Source: Nitrosopumilus sp. K4
GTDB taxonomy: Archaea; Thermoproteota; Nitrososphaeria; Nitrososphaerales; Nitrosopumilaceae
Assembly (NCBI RefSeq): GCF_018128925.1
Contig: NZ_CP067007.1
Location: 908,164 to 972,163, forward strand
Direction of reading: 5' to 3'
Length of the DNA: 64,000 nt
The position numbers and the translations under genes are program-made. This document shows, in pieces, positions 25,544-34,536 of the stretch. The notes beneath the pieces were generated by a model, which was not told the origin of the DNA, did not search any database, and worked only from the letters and a program-made list of their open reading frames with translations. Each line of letters opens with the position of its first letter. The stretch's first letter is position 1.

Positions 25544-25720
25544 AATTATGCAGTATAATTTACACGTTTTTGCATATATCATATACGTTATTGTGATATT
25601 TAAGATTTATTTGAAATAATTACATAATATATCAAGAAATCATACATATATTTAGTATATCTACTCATTGATCTGAAAAAGTCCCAAAACAAATAGAAAT
25701 TTTTTCCAAAGACAGGATGA

Positions 25721-25730
25721 GGAATTATAA
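25721..25730 (+). promoter_or_regulatory. Probable TATA box of the aroC transcription unit
   Basis: The sequence ggaattataa lies 22-31 nt before the aroC ATG, which would give a leaderless transcript. It suggests that aroC and the genes after it form a second transcription unit. Confidence 0.45.
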
Positions 25731-25751
25731 GCATCGTTTTGTACTCATTAT

Positions 25752-26849
25752 ATGTTGCCGGGAAGTTCTATTGGTCAGCGACTTGTTTTAACTAGTTTTG
25801 GTGAAAGTCATGGAAGATCAATAGGCGCAGTTCTAGAAGGTTGTCCTGCAGGATTAGAATTAGACGAGAAAGACATTCAAAAAATGTTAGACCAAAGAAG
25901 ACCAGGTCAATCACTAATTACAACTCAAAGAAAAGAAGGCGATAAGGTTGAAATTATTTCAGGAGTGTTTAGAGGGCATACAACAGGTGCACCAATTACA
26001 ATGGTCATTTGGAATAGTGATCAAAAATCAAAAGACTATGAGAACTTGAAAACAAAATTACGTCCAGGGCATTCAGACTATCCTGCAATGATAAAGTACA
26101 ATCACTTTAATGATTACAGAGGAGGAGGAAGATTTTCTGGAAGATTAACAGCTACTCATGTAATGGGAGGGGCAATAGCTAGAAAATTATTAAAAACAAC
26201 ATTAGGAATTGAAACAAACTCATACACATCACAAATTGGTAAAATAAAGATGGAAAGAGAATTTGATGAAAAAATGGTGAAATACATTTACAAAAATGAT
26301 GTCAGATGTCCAGAAGAAAAGACTGCAAAGAAAATGAAAGAATCCATAATGAATGCAAAAAGAAAAGGAGATTCACTTGGAGGAATTATCGAATCAGTGA
26401 CAACGAACGTTCCAGTGGGATTAGGAGAACCGATTTTTAATTCACTTGAATCAGATTTAAGCAGAGCAATGTTTTCTATTCCATCTGTAAAAGGAGTAGA
26501 ATTTGGTTCAGGTTTTGAAGGTTCAAAATTATTTGGTTCTGAAAATAATGATCTTTACACAATAAAAAAAGGCAAGATAGTTACTAGAACAAATAATTCA
26601 GGAGGGATATTAGGAGGAATTTCAAATGGCATGCCAATTACGATGAGGGTTGCATTCAAGCCAGCATCATCAATTGCTCAAAAACAAGATACAGTAGACA
26701 TCAAAACCAAAAAACCTGCAGTACTCCAAGTGAAAGGAAGACACGATCCATGTGTGGTTCCAAGAGCACCTCCAGTGGTGGATTCACTAGTTTCATTAAT
26801 TATTGCAGATCATGCCTTAATTTCAGGCACAATAAAGCCGGTTTTATAG
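25752..26849 (+). CDS. aroC: Chorismate synthase
   Basis: Makes chorismate from EPSP using reduced FMN. The 365-residue protein carries the family signatures TSFGESHG near the start, RPGHSDYPA, RGGGRFSGRLTA and, near the end, RHDPCVVPRAPPV. Starts at the ATG at 25752 with a promoter-like box just upstream. The next gene begins 4 bases after its stop. Confidence 0.96.
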   Translation: MLPGSSIGQRLVLTSFGESHGRSIGAVLEGCPAGLELDEKDIQKMLDQRRPGQSLITTQRKEGDKVEIISGVFRGHTTGAPITMVIWNSDQKSKDYENLKTKLRPGHSDYPAMIKYNHFNDYRGGGRFSGRLTATHVMGGAIARKLLKTTLGIETNSYTSQIGKIKMEREFDEKMVKYIYKNDVRCPEEKTAKKMKESIMNAKRKGDSLGGIIESVTTNVPVGLGEPIFNSLESDLSRAMFSIPSVKGVEFGSGFEGSKLFGSENNDLYTIKKGKIVTRTNNSGGILGGISNGMPITMRVAFKPASSIAQKQDTVDIKTKKPAVLQVKGRHDPCVVPRAPPVVDSLVSLIIADHALISGTIKPVL

Positions 26850-26853
26850 AGAC

Positions 26854-28224
26854 ATGTCAGATATCAACGAACTTCGTAACAGAATGGATGAAATTACAAT
26901 CGAAATGATCAAACTACTAAAAACCAGAACGGACATTGCAAAAGAGATTGGAGAAGTCAAAAAGAACATTGGGAAAGGAGTCACAGATGAAACAAGAGAA
27001 GACAATCTTCGCTCTAAGGTTTTAGAATTATGCAGTAATCTAAATTTTGATGAATCAATTGCCACGAAATTTCTGAATTTTTTACTTAATGAATCAGTAA
27101 AGGTTCAATCAACAAACAAACAAACACATCTTTCGATATTTCTCAAAGCAAAATCACTTGAACAAGAGGGAAAGAAAATAATACACATGGAGGTGGGAGA
27201 ACCAGATTTTCTACCGCCCGAAGTTGTAAAAAAAGCACTAGAGGAAGTGTTTGACAAAGGATTTTTGAAATACGGTCAAGCGAAAGGAATGCCTACATTT
27301 AGAGAAGCGTTAGGAAAATATGTCTCAAAGAAATTTTCATCAAACATCACACATGAAAATATCATTGTTAGTCCGGGTGCAAGGTTTTCAATTTTTACTG
27401 CAATTACAACACTTTTGAATCCAGGGGATGAAATGATAGTAATAGAGCCTGCATGGCCAGCATACAAAGATTGTGCATTAAATGCAGGAATCAAAGTAAG
27501 GACAGTCAGTACAACTTTGGAAAACAATTGGGAACCATCAATTGAACAAATTGAACAAATGATTAACCCCAATACAAAAATGATTGTATTAAACTATCCA
27601 AACAACCCAACTGGAAAAATCCTTCCTGAAAAACTGCAAGACGAAATAATTGAAATTGCTAAAAACAATGATCTGTATGTTCTAAGTGACGAAATTTATT
27701 CAGAATATGCATTCAAAGATTGGAAAAGTGTTCTTGCATACAATTATGAAAAAAGTATAATCACACAGTCATTCTCAAAATCACATGCCATGACAGGATT
27801 CAGAATAGGATACGCAGTATCAAGTCCCAAAATAGTTGAAAAAATGGCAAAACTTGAGGCATTGTGTTTGACTAATGTGTCCGAACCAATTCAATACATA
27901 GCAATGAAAGCACTAGAAGCAGACACTTCAAACAATACCAATACAGTTAGAAAGAGACTTGATTCATTGATTCAAGATACAAAAGAGATGAACTTGGATT
28001 TTGTAATTCCGGATGGTGCAATGTACCTATTTGCCAGAGTCAATCACGAGGGGTTTGATGGAGTAAAATTTGCAAACTCTCTTCTTGAGAAAGGACTTGC
28101 AGTAGCTCCAGGTCAAGGATTTGGCGACTACAAGAACTTTATCAGGATTTCAGCTTGTCAGGACGAAAAGACACTAAAAGAAGGTATGAATATACTTAAC
28201 AGTACAATAAGAGGAATACAATGA
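26854..28224 (+). CDS. Chorismate mutase-aminotransferase fusion protein
   Basis: A 456-residue fusion. Residues 1-90 are an AroQ-type chorismate mutase (INELRNRMDEITIEMIKLLKTRTDIAKEIGEVKK, with the conserved Arg and Lys). Residues about 95-456 are a class I/II aminotransferase with MEVGEPDF, NYPNNPTG and the PLP Lys K309 in SFSKSHAMTG. The fusion would make prephenate and then transaminate an aromatic keto acid or prephenate itself. With the tyrA gene overlapping by 4 bases, it probably supplies the last steps to Tyr and Phe. Substrate range of the aminotransferase half is not evident from sequence. Confidence 0.9.
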   Translation: MSDINELRNRMDEITIEMIKLLKTRTDIAKEIGEVKKNIGKGVTDETREDNLRSKVLELCSNLNFDESIATKFLNFLLNESVKVQSTNKQTHLSIFLKAKSLEQEGKKIIHMEVGEPDFLPPEVVKKALEEVFDKGFLKYGQAKGMPTFREALGKYVSKKFSSNITHENIIVSPGARFSIFTAITTLLNPGDEMIVIEPAWPAYKDCALNAGIKVRTVSTTLENNWEPSIEQIEQMINPNTKMIVLNYPNNPTGKILPEKLQDEIIEIAKNNDLYVLSDEIYSEYAFKDWKSVLAYNYEKSIITQSFSKSHAMTGFRIGYAVSSPKIVEKMAKLEALCLTNVSEPIQYIAMKALEADTSNNTNTVRKRLDSLIQDTKEMNLDFVIPDGAMYLFARVNHEGFDGVKFANSLLEKGLAVAPGQGFGDYKNFIRISACQDEKTLKEGMNILNSTIRGIQ

Positions 28225-29075
28225 AAAAGAAAGTTACAATTATCGGTGCAGGTGGCCAAATGGGTCAATGGTTTGCAAAGTTTTTTGCAAGTAATGATTA
28301 CGAGGTAACCGGATACGATTCAGAAAACAAGATTTCAGGAAAAAACATCACAAAAGCAGAATCTCTAGTAGGCGCCATTCTTAAAGCAGATTACGTGGTG
28401 TTGTGCACACCTACAAGAAGAACACCAGAGATTATCAGACTTATTGCAAAAGAGATGAAAAGGGGAACATACCTGATTGAAATTTCTTCAGAAAAGTCCA
28501 AAGTGGTTTCGTCTTTATCAAAAATGCCTGCTAAAATCAACCCAATTTGCATCCACCCAATGTTTGGTCCAGGTACAAAATCAATAAAAGGCCAGAACAT
28601 AATTTCAGTCCCAATAAAAGATGCCAAAAAAGAACTTACTGTTGCAAAATCAATTTTTGCAGGAGCTAATTTTGTCACCATAGATGCAATTGAACATGAC
28701 AAAAAGATTGCAGTGATTTTAGGATTAACACATTTGATGAATCTAGTGTTTGCAAACATCATTTCAAAAGATGACAAGATGTCACTAACAGAAAAAATGT
28801 CAGGAACCACATTTAGGGTTCAAAAGACATTGGCAGAAAGCATCATGACTGAATCACCAGAGTTAATTGAAACAATCATTGCAAATCCGGAAATAAGAAG
28901 AGTGGCAGAAGAGTTATGGAAAGACATAGGCAGATTGCTTACAGCAGTCCAGGAATCAAAGACTGAAGAAGTAATCAACTACATCAAGTCATGCCAAGAA
29001 AGACTATCTGAGAATACAAACTTGGAAGACTCGTACAAGAAATTAACAAAAATGGTTAATGCTGTTGAAAAGTAG
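28221..29075 (+). CDS. tyrA: Prephenate / arogenate dehydrogenase family protein
   Basis: A 284-residue TyrA family oxidoreductase. It has an N-terminal Rossmann fold (IIGAGGQMGQWFA), VVLCTPTRRTPEI, the HPMFGPG motif (CIHPMFGPGTKSI) and a C-terminal helical domain with EHDKKIAVILGLTH. It oxidises prephenate or arogenate towards tyrosine. The ATGA overlap with the mutase-aminotransferase gene implies coupled translation. Confidence 0.93.
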   Translation: MKKKVTIIGAGGQMGQWFAKFFASNDYEVTGYDSENKISGKNITKAESLVGAILKADYVVLCTPTRRTPEIIRLIAKEMKRGTYLIEISSEKSKVVSSLSKMPAKINPICIHPMFGPGTKSIKGQNIISVPIKDAKKELTVAKSIFAGANFVTIDAIEHDKKIAVILGLTHLMNLVFANIISKDDKMSLTEKMSGTTFRVQKTLAESIMTESPELIETIIANPEIRRVAEELWKDIGRLLTAVQESKTEEVINYIKSCQERLSENTNLEDSYKKLTKMVNAVEK

Positions 29076-29080
29076 CAAGA

Positions 29081-29488
29081 ATGCGCTCAACTAAGATTGT
29101 AACTTCATTTATCAAAGACAAAGACAGACTTCTTCTCTTAAAGAGGAGTGAAAAGGTAAAAACCATGAAAGGGTTATGGGCAGGAGTCAGTGGAATTATT
29201 GAAAAAAACGAAGAGCCATTATCAAGAGCAAAAATAGAGATTTTTGAAGAGTTGGGAATTTCTGAAGACAAAATAAAACTGATCAAAGCAGCACAAGAAA
29301 TGCGAGTAGTGTCACCACAATACGAAAATCATGAATGGGAAATTTTTCCGTTTTTGTTTGAAGTAAAAAAAGATCCCGAAATCAAACTAAATTGGGAAAA
29401 TTCCGAGTATGCTTGGATTAGCAAAGACGAGATATCAAGCTACAAGACAGTTCCTAGTCTTGAAAAAGTATTATTCAATTTGTTGTAG
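29081..29488 (+). CDS. Nudix hydrolase with a variant Nudix box
   Basis: A 135-residue Nudix domain. The Nudix box reads GIIEKNEEPLSRAKIEIFEELGI: the pattern is kept except that the Arg of REUxEExGU is replaced (IEIFEELGI). The two Glu that bind Mg are present. It starts 5 bases after tyrA and ends overlapping the convergent thiC, so it belongs to the operon, but a role in aromatic biosynthesis is not implied. It may clean up a nucleotide by-product; substrate unknown. Confidence 0.87.
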   Translation: MRSTKIVTSFIKDKDRLLLLKRSEKVKTMKGLWAGVSGIIEKNEEPLSRAKIEIFEELGISEDKIKLIKAAQEMRVVSPQYENHEWEIFPFLFEVKKDPEIKLNWENSEYAWISKDEISSYKTVPSLEKVLFNLL

Positions 29489-30799
29489 ATTTTCGTTTTC
29501 TTTTACGTATGTTTTTTGTTGGGGCAACATCATATAGACACAAGCACCACCACACATTGTACAAGGTACGTTGTTTCCAGGATGTTGACCAGTCCTACTA
29601 TGAATCCTAGCTGCTTCTTCAGGATCGATTGATAGTGCAAGTTGTTTTTCCCAATCAAGCGTTCTTCGAGCTTCAGACATTTCAAGATCCCATTTGATTG
29701 CCTTGTCACGAATTTTTACAAGATCAGCAGCATGTGCTGCAATTCTATAAGCTATCAGTCCTTGTTTTACTTCATCAGGGTTAGGCAGTGCCAAATGTTC
29801 GGAGGGGGTCAGATAACACAAAAGATCAACTCCTTCTGCTGCAGAAACTGCTGCACCTATTGCACTTGCAATATGATCATGTCCTGAAGCAACATCAGTC
29901 ACTAACGGGCCTAAAACATAGTAAGGCACATCACCTATGAGAGATTTTGCCAATCGGACATTTGCTGCAACTTCATTTAGTGGAACATGTCCAGGCCCTT
30001 CAACCATTACTTGAACATCTTGCTCATGAGCACGTTTTGTTAGCCTAGCAACATTGATCATTTCTTGTACTTGTAATTCATCATGAGAGTCTAAAATAGA
30101 GCCTGGTCTAAGTGCATCACCTAAACTAAACGTAACATCATATTTTTTGGCAAGTTCAACCAGATAATCATAGTGAGTAAGATAGGGATTTTCTTTATCA
30201 TGTTTTAACATCCATGCTGCAGTAATTGTTCCACCCTTACTTACAACTCCACCATATCTTTGAACTTTCAAAATTCTTTTAGCAATATCTTTTGTTATAC
30301 CACAATGAATAGTAGTGTAATCAACACCATCCTTGGCATTATTTTCAAATGCTTTGATGTAATCATCTTCAGTGAGGTTTAATGGATTCTTGTGAACTTC
30401 AACACCGTAATTATATGCCTCATAGATTGGAACAGTTCCAAAAGTTATAGGGGCAACCTCTAAAAGGGTCTGACGGATTTTTTTAACATCTCCACCATCA
30501 CTTAAATCCATCATAGTGTCAGCATGATATTTGACTGCAACCTTTGCTTTCTCAATTTCTTCTTCGAGATTAACATTTAATGTAGAAGTTCCAATGTTCA
30601 CATTAACTTTGGTTTTGAGGCCCTTTCCAATCCCAACGTTATGAATTTTTTGTGGTCTTACATTGTTACTTGGAATGATTATAGACCCTTTTGCAATTTT
30701 TGGAATTAGCCAATCTAGTGTCACATCCTCGTCTTTGGCAACTTGTTTCATTTCATCAGTTGCAACACCGCGACGTGCTGCACTCATTTGAGTACCCAT
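29471..30799 (-). CDS. thiC: Phosphomethylpyrimidine synthase
   Basis: Radical SAM enzyme that makes HMP phosphate for thiamine from aminoimidazole ribotide. Starting at the ATG at 30797-30799 (MGTQMSAARRG) gives 442 residues; the upstream ATG at 30830-30832 adds 11 residues that do not look conserved. Typical blocks are MMDLSDGGD, TIHCGI, GDALRPGSILDSHDELQ, VEGPGHVPLNE and YVLGPLVTDVASGHDHI. The C-terminal Fe-S site is CTMCGGAC (CX2CX3C), as I recall for archaeal ThiC rather than the CX2CX4C of E. coli. The thiDN gene lies nearby, confirming a thiamine locus. Confidence 0.95.
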   Translation of the reverse strand: MGTQMSAARRGVATDEMKQVAKDEDVTLDWLIPKIAKGSIIIPSNNVRPQKIHNVGIGKGLKTKVNVNIGTSTLNVNLEEEIEKAKVAVKYHADTMMDLSDGGDVKKIRQTLLEVAPITFGTVPIYEAYNYGVEVHKNPLNLTEDDYIKAFENNAKDGVDYTTIHCGITKDIAKRILKVQRYGGVVSKGGTITAAWMLKHDKENPYLTHYDYLVELAKKYDVTFSLGDALRPGSILDSHDELQVQEMINVARLTKRAHEQDVQVMVEGPGHVPLNEVAANVRLAKSLIGDVPYYVLGPLVTDVASGHDHIASAIGAAVSAAEGVDLLCYLTPSEHLALPNPDEVKQGLIAYRIAAHAADLVKIRDKAIKWDLEMSEARRTLDWEKQLALSIDPEEAARIHSRTGQHPGNNVPCTMCGGACVYMMLPQQKTYVKENENLQQIE

Positions 30800-30895
30800 T
30801 AAGTAAACTACGTCCTTGCCTGATTTAAACAATCGTCAAACTTAAAGAAATCATGAAGATGAAAATCATAATAGCACATTAAAAAAATAGATCTG

Positions 30896-30905
30896 TTTTA
30901 TAAAC
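30896..30905 (+). promoter_or_regulatory. TATA box before the 30927 small gene
   Basis: ttttataaac is placed 22-31 nt before the ATG at 30927, the position expected for a leaderless archaeal mRNA. Confidence 0.45.
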
Positions 30906-30926
30906 AAGAATACCTAATACGATCAC

Positions 30927-31022
30927 ATGAGAACTGCAAGAGAGTGGATTCATTGTGGAAGAGAATTTCAAAGTATGAAAGACCAATTTTGTTCATACGA
31001 ATGTGCAAAACAAGCATCATAG
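30927..31022 (+). CDS. Small Cys-containing protein (31 residues)
   Basis: I translated this from ATG 30927 to TAG 31020-31022: MRTAREWIHCGREF...FCSYECAKQASS. The CxG...C-x3-C pattern recalls a very small zinc-binding protein. The strong TATA-like box with leaderless spacing supports expression, and it fills the gap between thiC and the coiled-coil gene. Function is unknown. Confidence 0.45.
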   Translation: MRTAREWIHCGREFQSMKDQFCSYECAKQAS

Positions 31023-31030
31023 ATTAGAAA

Positions 31031-31249
31031 TTATTTTAGGTCAAGACAGGATTGGAGAACCTTCCTCTCATCCTTAATTTTAGATACCCTATCTAAAATA
31101 GGCTCAATTATACGCATAGAGTCTGGGGAATTTGTAAAATTTTCTTTGATTTGTGTTATTCGCTCTATTAATTCAATTTCAGCTAAAAGTAAAGATGCAA
31201 GCTTTTTGAGATCTTCATTCTCTTTTTTTAATGAATCAATCTCAGTCAT
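31031..31249 (-). CDS. Small coiled-coil protein
   Basis: Starting at the ATG at 31247-31249 gives 72 residues: a helical leucine-rich coiled coil (DSLKKENEDLKKLASLLLAEIELIERI) and a basic/acidic C-terminal part. The upstream start at 31270 would place the start inside the next gene's coding region. It lies directly after the zinc-ribbon gene on the same strand, 2 bases beyond its stop, so they probably form a pair. No family recognised. Confidence 0.55.
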   Translation of the reverse strand: MTEIDSLKKENEDLKKLASLLLAEIELIERITQIKENFTNSPDSMRIIEPILDRVSKIKDERKVLQSCLDLK

Positions 31250-31251
31250 AA

Positions 31252-31452
31252 TTATTTGGCAGAACTCCACGATTCTTTTATTTTGTAAGTTCCATTATCG
31301 TTAGTTACAAAAAACTTTTTTCCGCATTTGAAGCATTGCCAAACAAATGAGTCTTGAAGTTTAGATTGGTATTGCATAGGAAGCAGGCAAACGGTACAAA
31401 GTAATTCGTCAGGAGGATCATCAACAAGTGGAATTTTTTTGCCATTCATCAA
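31252..31452 (-). CDS. Small zinc-ribbon protein
   Basis: A 66-residue protein with two CxxC knuckles (CTVC near residue 19 and CFKC near 40) separated by a short strand region, a typical zinc ribbon. It pairs in an operon with the coiled-coil gene at 31031. Function is unknown; such short ribbons often sit in transcription or translation proteins. Confidence 0.65.
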   Translation of the reverse strand: MMNGKKIPLVDDPPDELLCTVCLLPMQYQSKLQDSFVWQCFKCGKKFFVTNDNGTYKIKESWSSAK

Positions 31453-31551
31453 TAGATATGAAAATAGATTTGATGTATAAATTCTCTACGAGAATAAGTT
31501 TCAAAACAACCTCATAGCAAAATAGATTAGTACAGTGAATCAAAAAAAATC

Positions 31552-32850
31552 ATGAATTTACTATCAATAGGAGGTTCAGATCCATCAGGAGGGGCAGGAA
31601 TTCAGAGCGACATCAAAACATTTGATGAGTTTGGCGCGCATGATTTGACAATCATCACTGCAATTACATCACAAAACACATCAACATTTGGAAAGATTCA
31701 ACCAGTATCACAAAAACTTCTAAGTGATCAGATAGACACAATGTTTTCAGATTTTAAAATAGATGGAATAAAAATTTCAATGGTGTATAATTCTCAAATA
31801 ATTAAAACAATATATCAAAAATTAAAGGATAAAAAAACAATAATCGTTATTGATCCAGTAATCAAATCAACTACGGGAGGAATGCTTTTAGAAAAATCAG
31901 CTCTAAAAGATTTTAAAAAATATATTGTTCCGTTAGCGACAGTCATCACACCAAACAAATTTGAGGCTGAATTTTTAACAAATTCAAAAATTAATTCAAA
32001 AAAATCATTAAAAGACACTGTAAAAAAAATTCAGAGATTAGGAGCCAAAAACGTAGTAATTACAGGAATAGAAGAAAAGGGCAAAATTACAGATTTTGTT
32101 TTTGAAGAAAAAACCCAATACTCTATCTCCAGTAACAAAATATCTAAAACCAATCACGGAAGTGGTGGAAATTATTCCTCAGCAATACTATACTCTTTAT
32201 CCACAGGCAATTCACTAAAGGATGCTGTAAAATTTGCAAAAAAATTCACCTATAATTCAATCAAAAATGCAAGAAAAATAGGCAAAGGAATAGCAATAAC
32301 TGAAAACAAGAATTATGATAAATTATTTACAGAATTAAGTAAATCAATTTCAAAGTTTACAGAAATTACAAATATTTACAAAAACATCCCAGAATGTCAA
32401 ACAAATTTTGTATATTCCAAAAAAGAACCAAAAACAGCAAAAGAGGTTCTTGGAATTCAGGGAAGAATTGTCAAGACAGGTAAAACTGTAACAGTGGCAG
32501 GGGATCTCCAATATGGAGGCTCAAAACACGTAGCAACAGCATTGATTGAAGTAAGCAAAAAGTTTCCAGAAATTCGCTCTGCAGTAAATCTGAGATATCA
32601 AAACAAAATGATTTCAAAAATAAGAAAAAAATTCAAAGTATCAAGTTATGATAGAGACAAAGAACCAGATAAAATCAAAAGCAATGGATCTTCGGTAGCA
32701 TGGGGGATAAAAAATGCAATAAAAAACTCCAAAGAACCACCAGACGTCATATTTCACAAGGGGGATTTTGGTAAAGAGCCCATGATAATAGTTTTTGGAA
32801 AAAACCCTTCAAACACACTAGAAAAAATTCTAAAAATCATACATGATTAA
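31552..32850 (+). CDS. thiDN: ThiD-ThiN fusion: HMP(P) kinase and thiamine-phosphate synthase
   Basis: A 432-residue bifunctional enzyme. Residues 1-255 are HMP/HMP-phosphate kinase (LLSIGGSDPSGGAGIQSDIKTF, the IKISMVYN and TPNKFEAEFLT segments, and GSGGNYSSAI near the end). Residues 275-432 are ThiN (EVLGIQGRIVKTG, DLQYGGSKHVATALI, NLRYQ, SYDRDKEPDKI, VIFHKGDFGKEPMI), the archaeal replacement for ThiE. Together with ThiC it provides the pyrimidine branch and its coupling with the thiazole. Start ATG 31552. Confidence 0.95.
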   Translation: MNLLSIGGSDPSGGAGIQSDIKTFDEFGAHDLTIITAITSQNTSTFGKIQPVSQKLLSDQIDTMFSDFKIDGIKISMVYNSQIIKTIYQKLKDKKTIIVIDPVIKSTTGGMLLEKSALKDFKKYIVPLATVITPNKFEAEFLTNSKINSKKSLKDTVKKIQRLGAKNVVITGIEEKGKITDFVFEEKTQYSISSNKISKTNHGSGGNYSSAILYSLSTGNSLKDAVKFAKKFTYNSIKNARKIGKGIAITENKNYDKLFTELSKSISKFTEITNIYKNIPECQTNFVYSKKEPKTAKEVLGIQGRIVKTGKTVTVAGDLQYGGSKHVATALIEVSKKFPEIRSAVNLRYQNKMISKIRKKFKVSSYDRDKEPDKIKSNGSSVAWGIKNAIKNSKEPPDVIFHKGDFGKEPMIIVFGKNPSNTLEKILKIIHD

Positions 32851-32908
32851 TTAACGTCCAGTTCAAATCCATACTTGAACATAAATAGCCATATTTCAAA
32901 TCAATTTC

Positions 32909-33610
32909 ATGAAAGGAGTGATCCTAGCAGGTGGATTAGGTACAAGATTACAACCATACACCACATTTCTTCCAAAACCAATGTTACCATTAGGAGAAAA
33001 ACCAATTTTAGAACATTTGATTGATTGGACTAGAAAAAACGGCGTAAAGTCAATTGTACTATGTGTAAGTTACCTAAGAAAAACAATTGAAGATTATTTT
33101 GAGGACGGTAGTGCTTTTGGAGTAAAAATTGAATATGCAATTTCAAACAAACCATTAGCCACAGCAGGACAATTAAAAACTGCTGAAGAGTTTATTGACG
33201 AAACATTTGTTTGCATGTATGGCGATTCAATATATGATTTCAGTCTAAGAAACATGATAAAACAACATCAAAAGAAAAAAGCATTTGTTACAATGAGTTT
33301 GCACGAATACAAAACAAATTTACCATACGGTGTAATAGATACTGCAAAGAACGGCAAGGTACTTAGCTGGAATGAGAAACCAGAGATAAAAGCTAACATC
33401 AACATGGGATGTTATGTCATGGAACCAGGAGTGATGAATCTGATTCCAAAGAATAGACCATATGGAATGGATGATGTCATTAAAAAAGCAATGTCAAAAA
33501 GAAAACTCGTCAGTAGTTTTCTTACAAAAAGAGGATTTACAGATATTGGAAACAAAGCATCTTACAAAAAAGCAAATCAAGAATATCTACAAAAGCTAGG
33601 AAAGATCTAA
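32909..33610 (+). CDS. Sugar-phosphate nucleotidyltransferase
   Basis: A 233-residue NTP-transferase: the signature GGLGTRLQPYT at the start, FLPKPMLPLGEKPILEHL, the DSIYDFSL metal-binding region and YGMDDVI near the end. It lacks the C-terminal beta-helix of GlmU, so it transfers a nucleotide to a sugar-1-phosphate of unknown identity (Glc, Man or GlcNAc type). A Gna1-like acetyltransferase follows with 9 bases between, which hints at an amino-sugar nucleotide pathway. Confidence 0.86.
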   Translation: MKGVILAGGLGTRLQPYTTFLPKPMLPLGEKPILEHLIDWTRKNGVKSIVLCVSYLRKTIEDYFEDGSAFGVKIEYAISNKPLATAGQLKTAEEFIDETFVCMYGDSIYDFSLRNMIKQHQKKKAFVTMSLHEYKTNLPYGVIDTAKNGKVLSWNEKPEIKANINMGCYVMEPGVMNLIPKNRPYGMDDVIKKAMSKRKLVSSFLTKRGFTDIGNKASYKKANQEYLQKLGKI

Positions 33611-33619
33611 AAATAAAAA

Positions 33620-34057
33620 ATGAACAATACAATAATCAGAGAATTGAGAAGAGAGGATTTATGGAATGGTTTTCTGACTTCGTTAGACTCACTTAGAGAA
33701 GCAAGCAAAATTGAAAAACAAAAAGCTGAAGAAATTTTTGAGAAAATAAATTCAAACAAAGATCACATAATTGCAGTGGCAGAAATAGATGGGAAAATTG
33801 TGGGTTCCACTACCCTGTTTATAGAATCAAAATTCATTCATAACGGTAGCTTGGTTGGCCATATAGAAGATGTCGTAGTAGACAAAAATCACCAAGGCAA
33901 GGGAATAGGAGAAAAAATTGTAAAATACCTACTTAATGTTGCAAAAAACAGAGGTTGTTACAAGACAATTTTAGACTGTACAGATGACGTAAAGCCATTT
34001 TACGAAAAAATAGGTTTTAAGAAAAGTTCCAATGCATTAAGATTTGATCACAGCTAA
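33620..34057 (+). CDS. Gna1-like GNAT acetyltransferase
   Basis: A 145-residue GNAT protein most like eukaryotic glucosamine-6-phosphate N-acetyltransferase: GHIEDVVVDKNHQGKGIGEKIVKYLL (acetyl-CoA loop QGKGIGEK), then CYKTILDC and VKPFYEKIGFK, the order seen in GNA1. The nucleotidyltransferase gene next door fits a UDP-GlcNAc route. Most archaea use a different acetylation step, so specificity should be tested. Its end overlaps the convergent membrane protein gene. Confidence 0.8.
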   Translation: MNNTIIRELRREDLWNGFLTSLDSLREASKIEKQKAEEIFEKINSNKDHIIAVAEIDGKIVGSTTLFIESKFIHNGSLVGHIEDVVVDKNHQGKGIGEKIVKYLLNVAKNRGCYKTILDCTDDVKPFYEKIGFKKSSNALRFDHS

Positions 34058-34494
34058 AAGTACTCTTTTTTTGGACGTTTCTTTTTTATTTTGAATAATA
34101 CAAATCCAACTATCATAACAGGAGCAGATAAGACCATAAATAAAATTGGAACATATCTAACAGAATCAGTTATGTATTGTTCAGGAATTTGGTCAACAAC
34201 AGAATAGCAAATTGCCATTCCAACTAGCATAATTATTCCACCACCAATTATCATCAATCCGTTTGGTCGTGAGCCATAGCGTCTAGACATTAAAAATGAA
34301 AGGCCAGCTAAAATAGAGGCAGGTGCAACTCCAATTGAAATAAATTGTAAAATTTTTGGATTTGCTTCAAAAGCTGTCGCAAATTCAAAATCAGCAGGGA
34401 TGTTTGTCATAAAATAGTAAATTGAAATCATCTCTCCAGAAAACATTGCAAAAAGACCAATGCTTGCAATTGCAGCCCATTTCTCTAGTGCCAT
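34054..34494 (-). CDS. Membrane protein of unknown function (four helices)
   Basis: A 146-residue protein with four hydrophobic segments (about 8-29, 50-66, 76-97 and 114-134) and a very basic C-terminus (KIKKKRPKKEYF). An SMRRYGSRPNG-like basic loop separates helix 2 and 3. The inside-positive pattern suggests both ends lie in the cytoplasm. No motif for a substrate. The coding ends overlap by 4 bases with the acetyltransferase gene. Confidence 0.62.
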   Translation of the reverse strand: MALEKWAAIASIGLFAMFSGEMISIYYFMTNIPADFEFATAFEANPKILQFISIGVAPASILAGLSFLMSRRYGSRPNGLMIIGGGIIMLVGMAICYSVVDQIPEQYITDSVRYVPILFMVLSAPVMIVGFVLFKIKKKRPKKEYF

Positions 34495-34536
34495 GTTATT
34501 AAAAAATCAAGTTGATAAATAAACCATTCAGAAATA

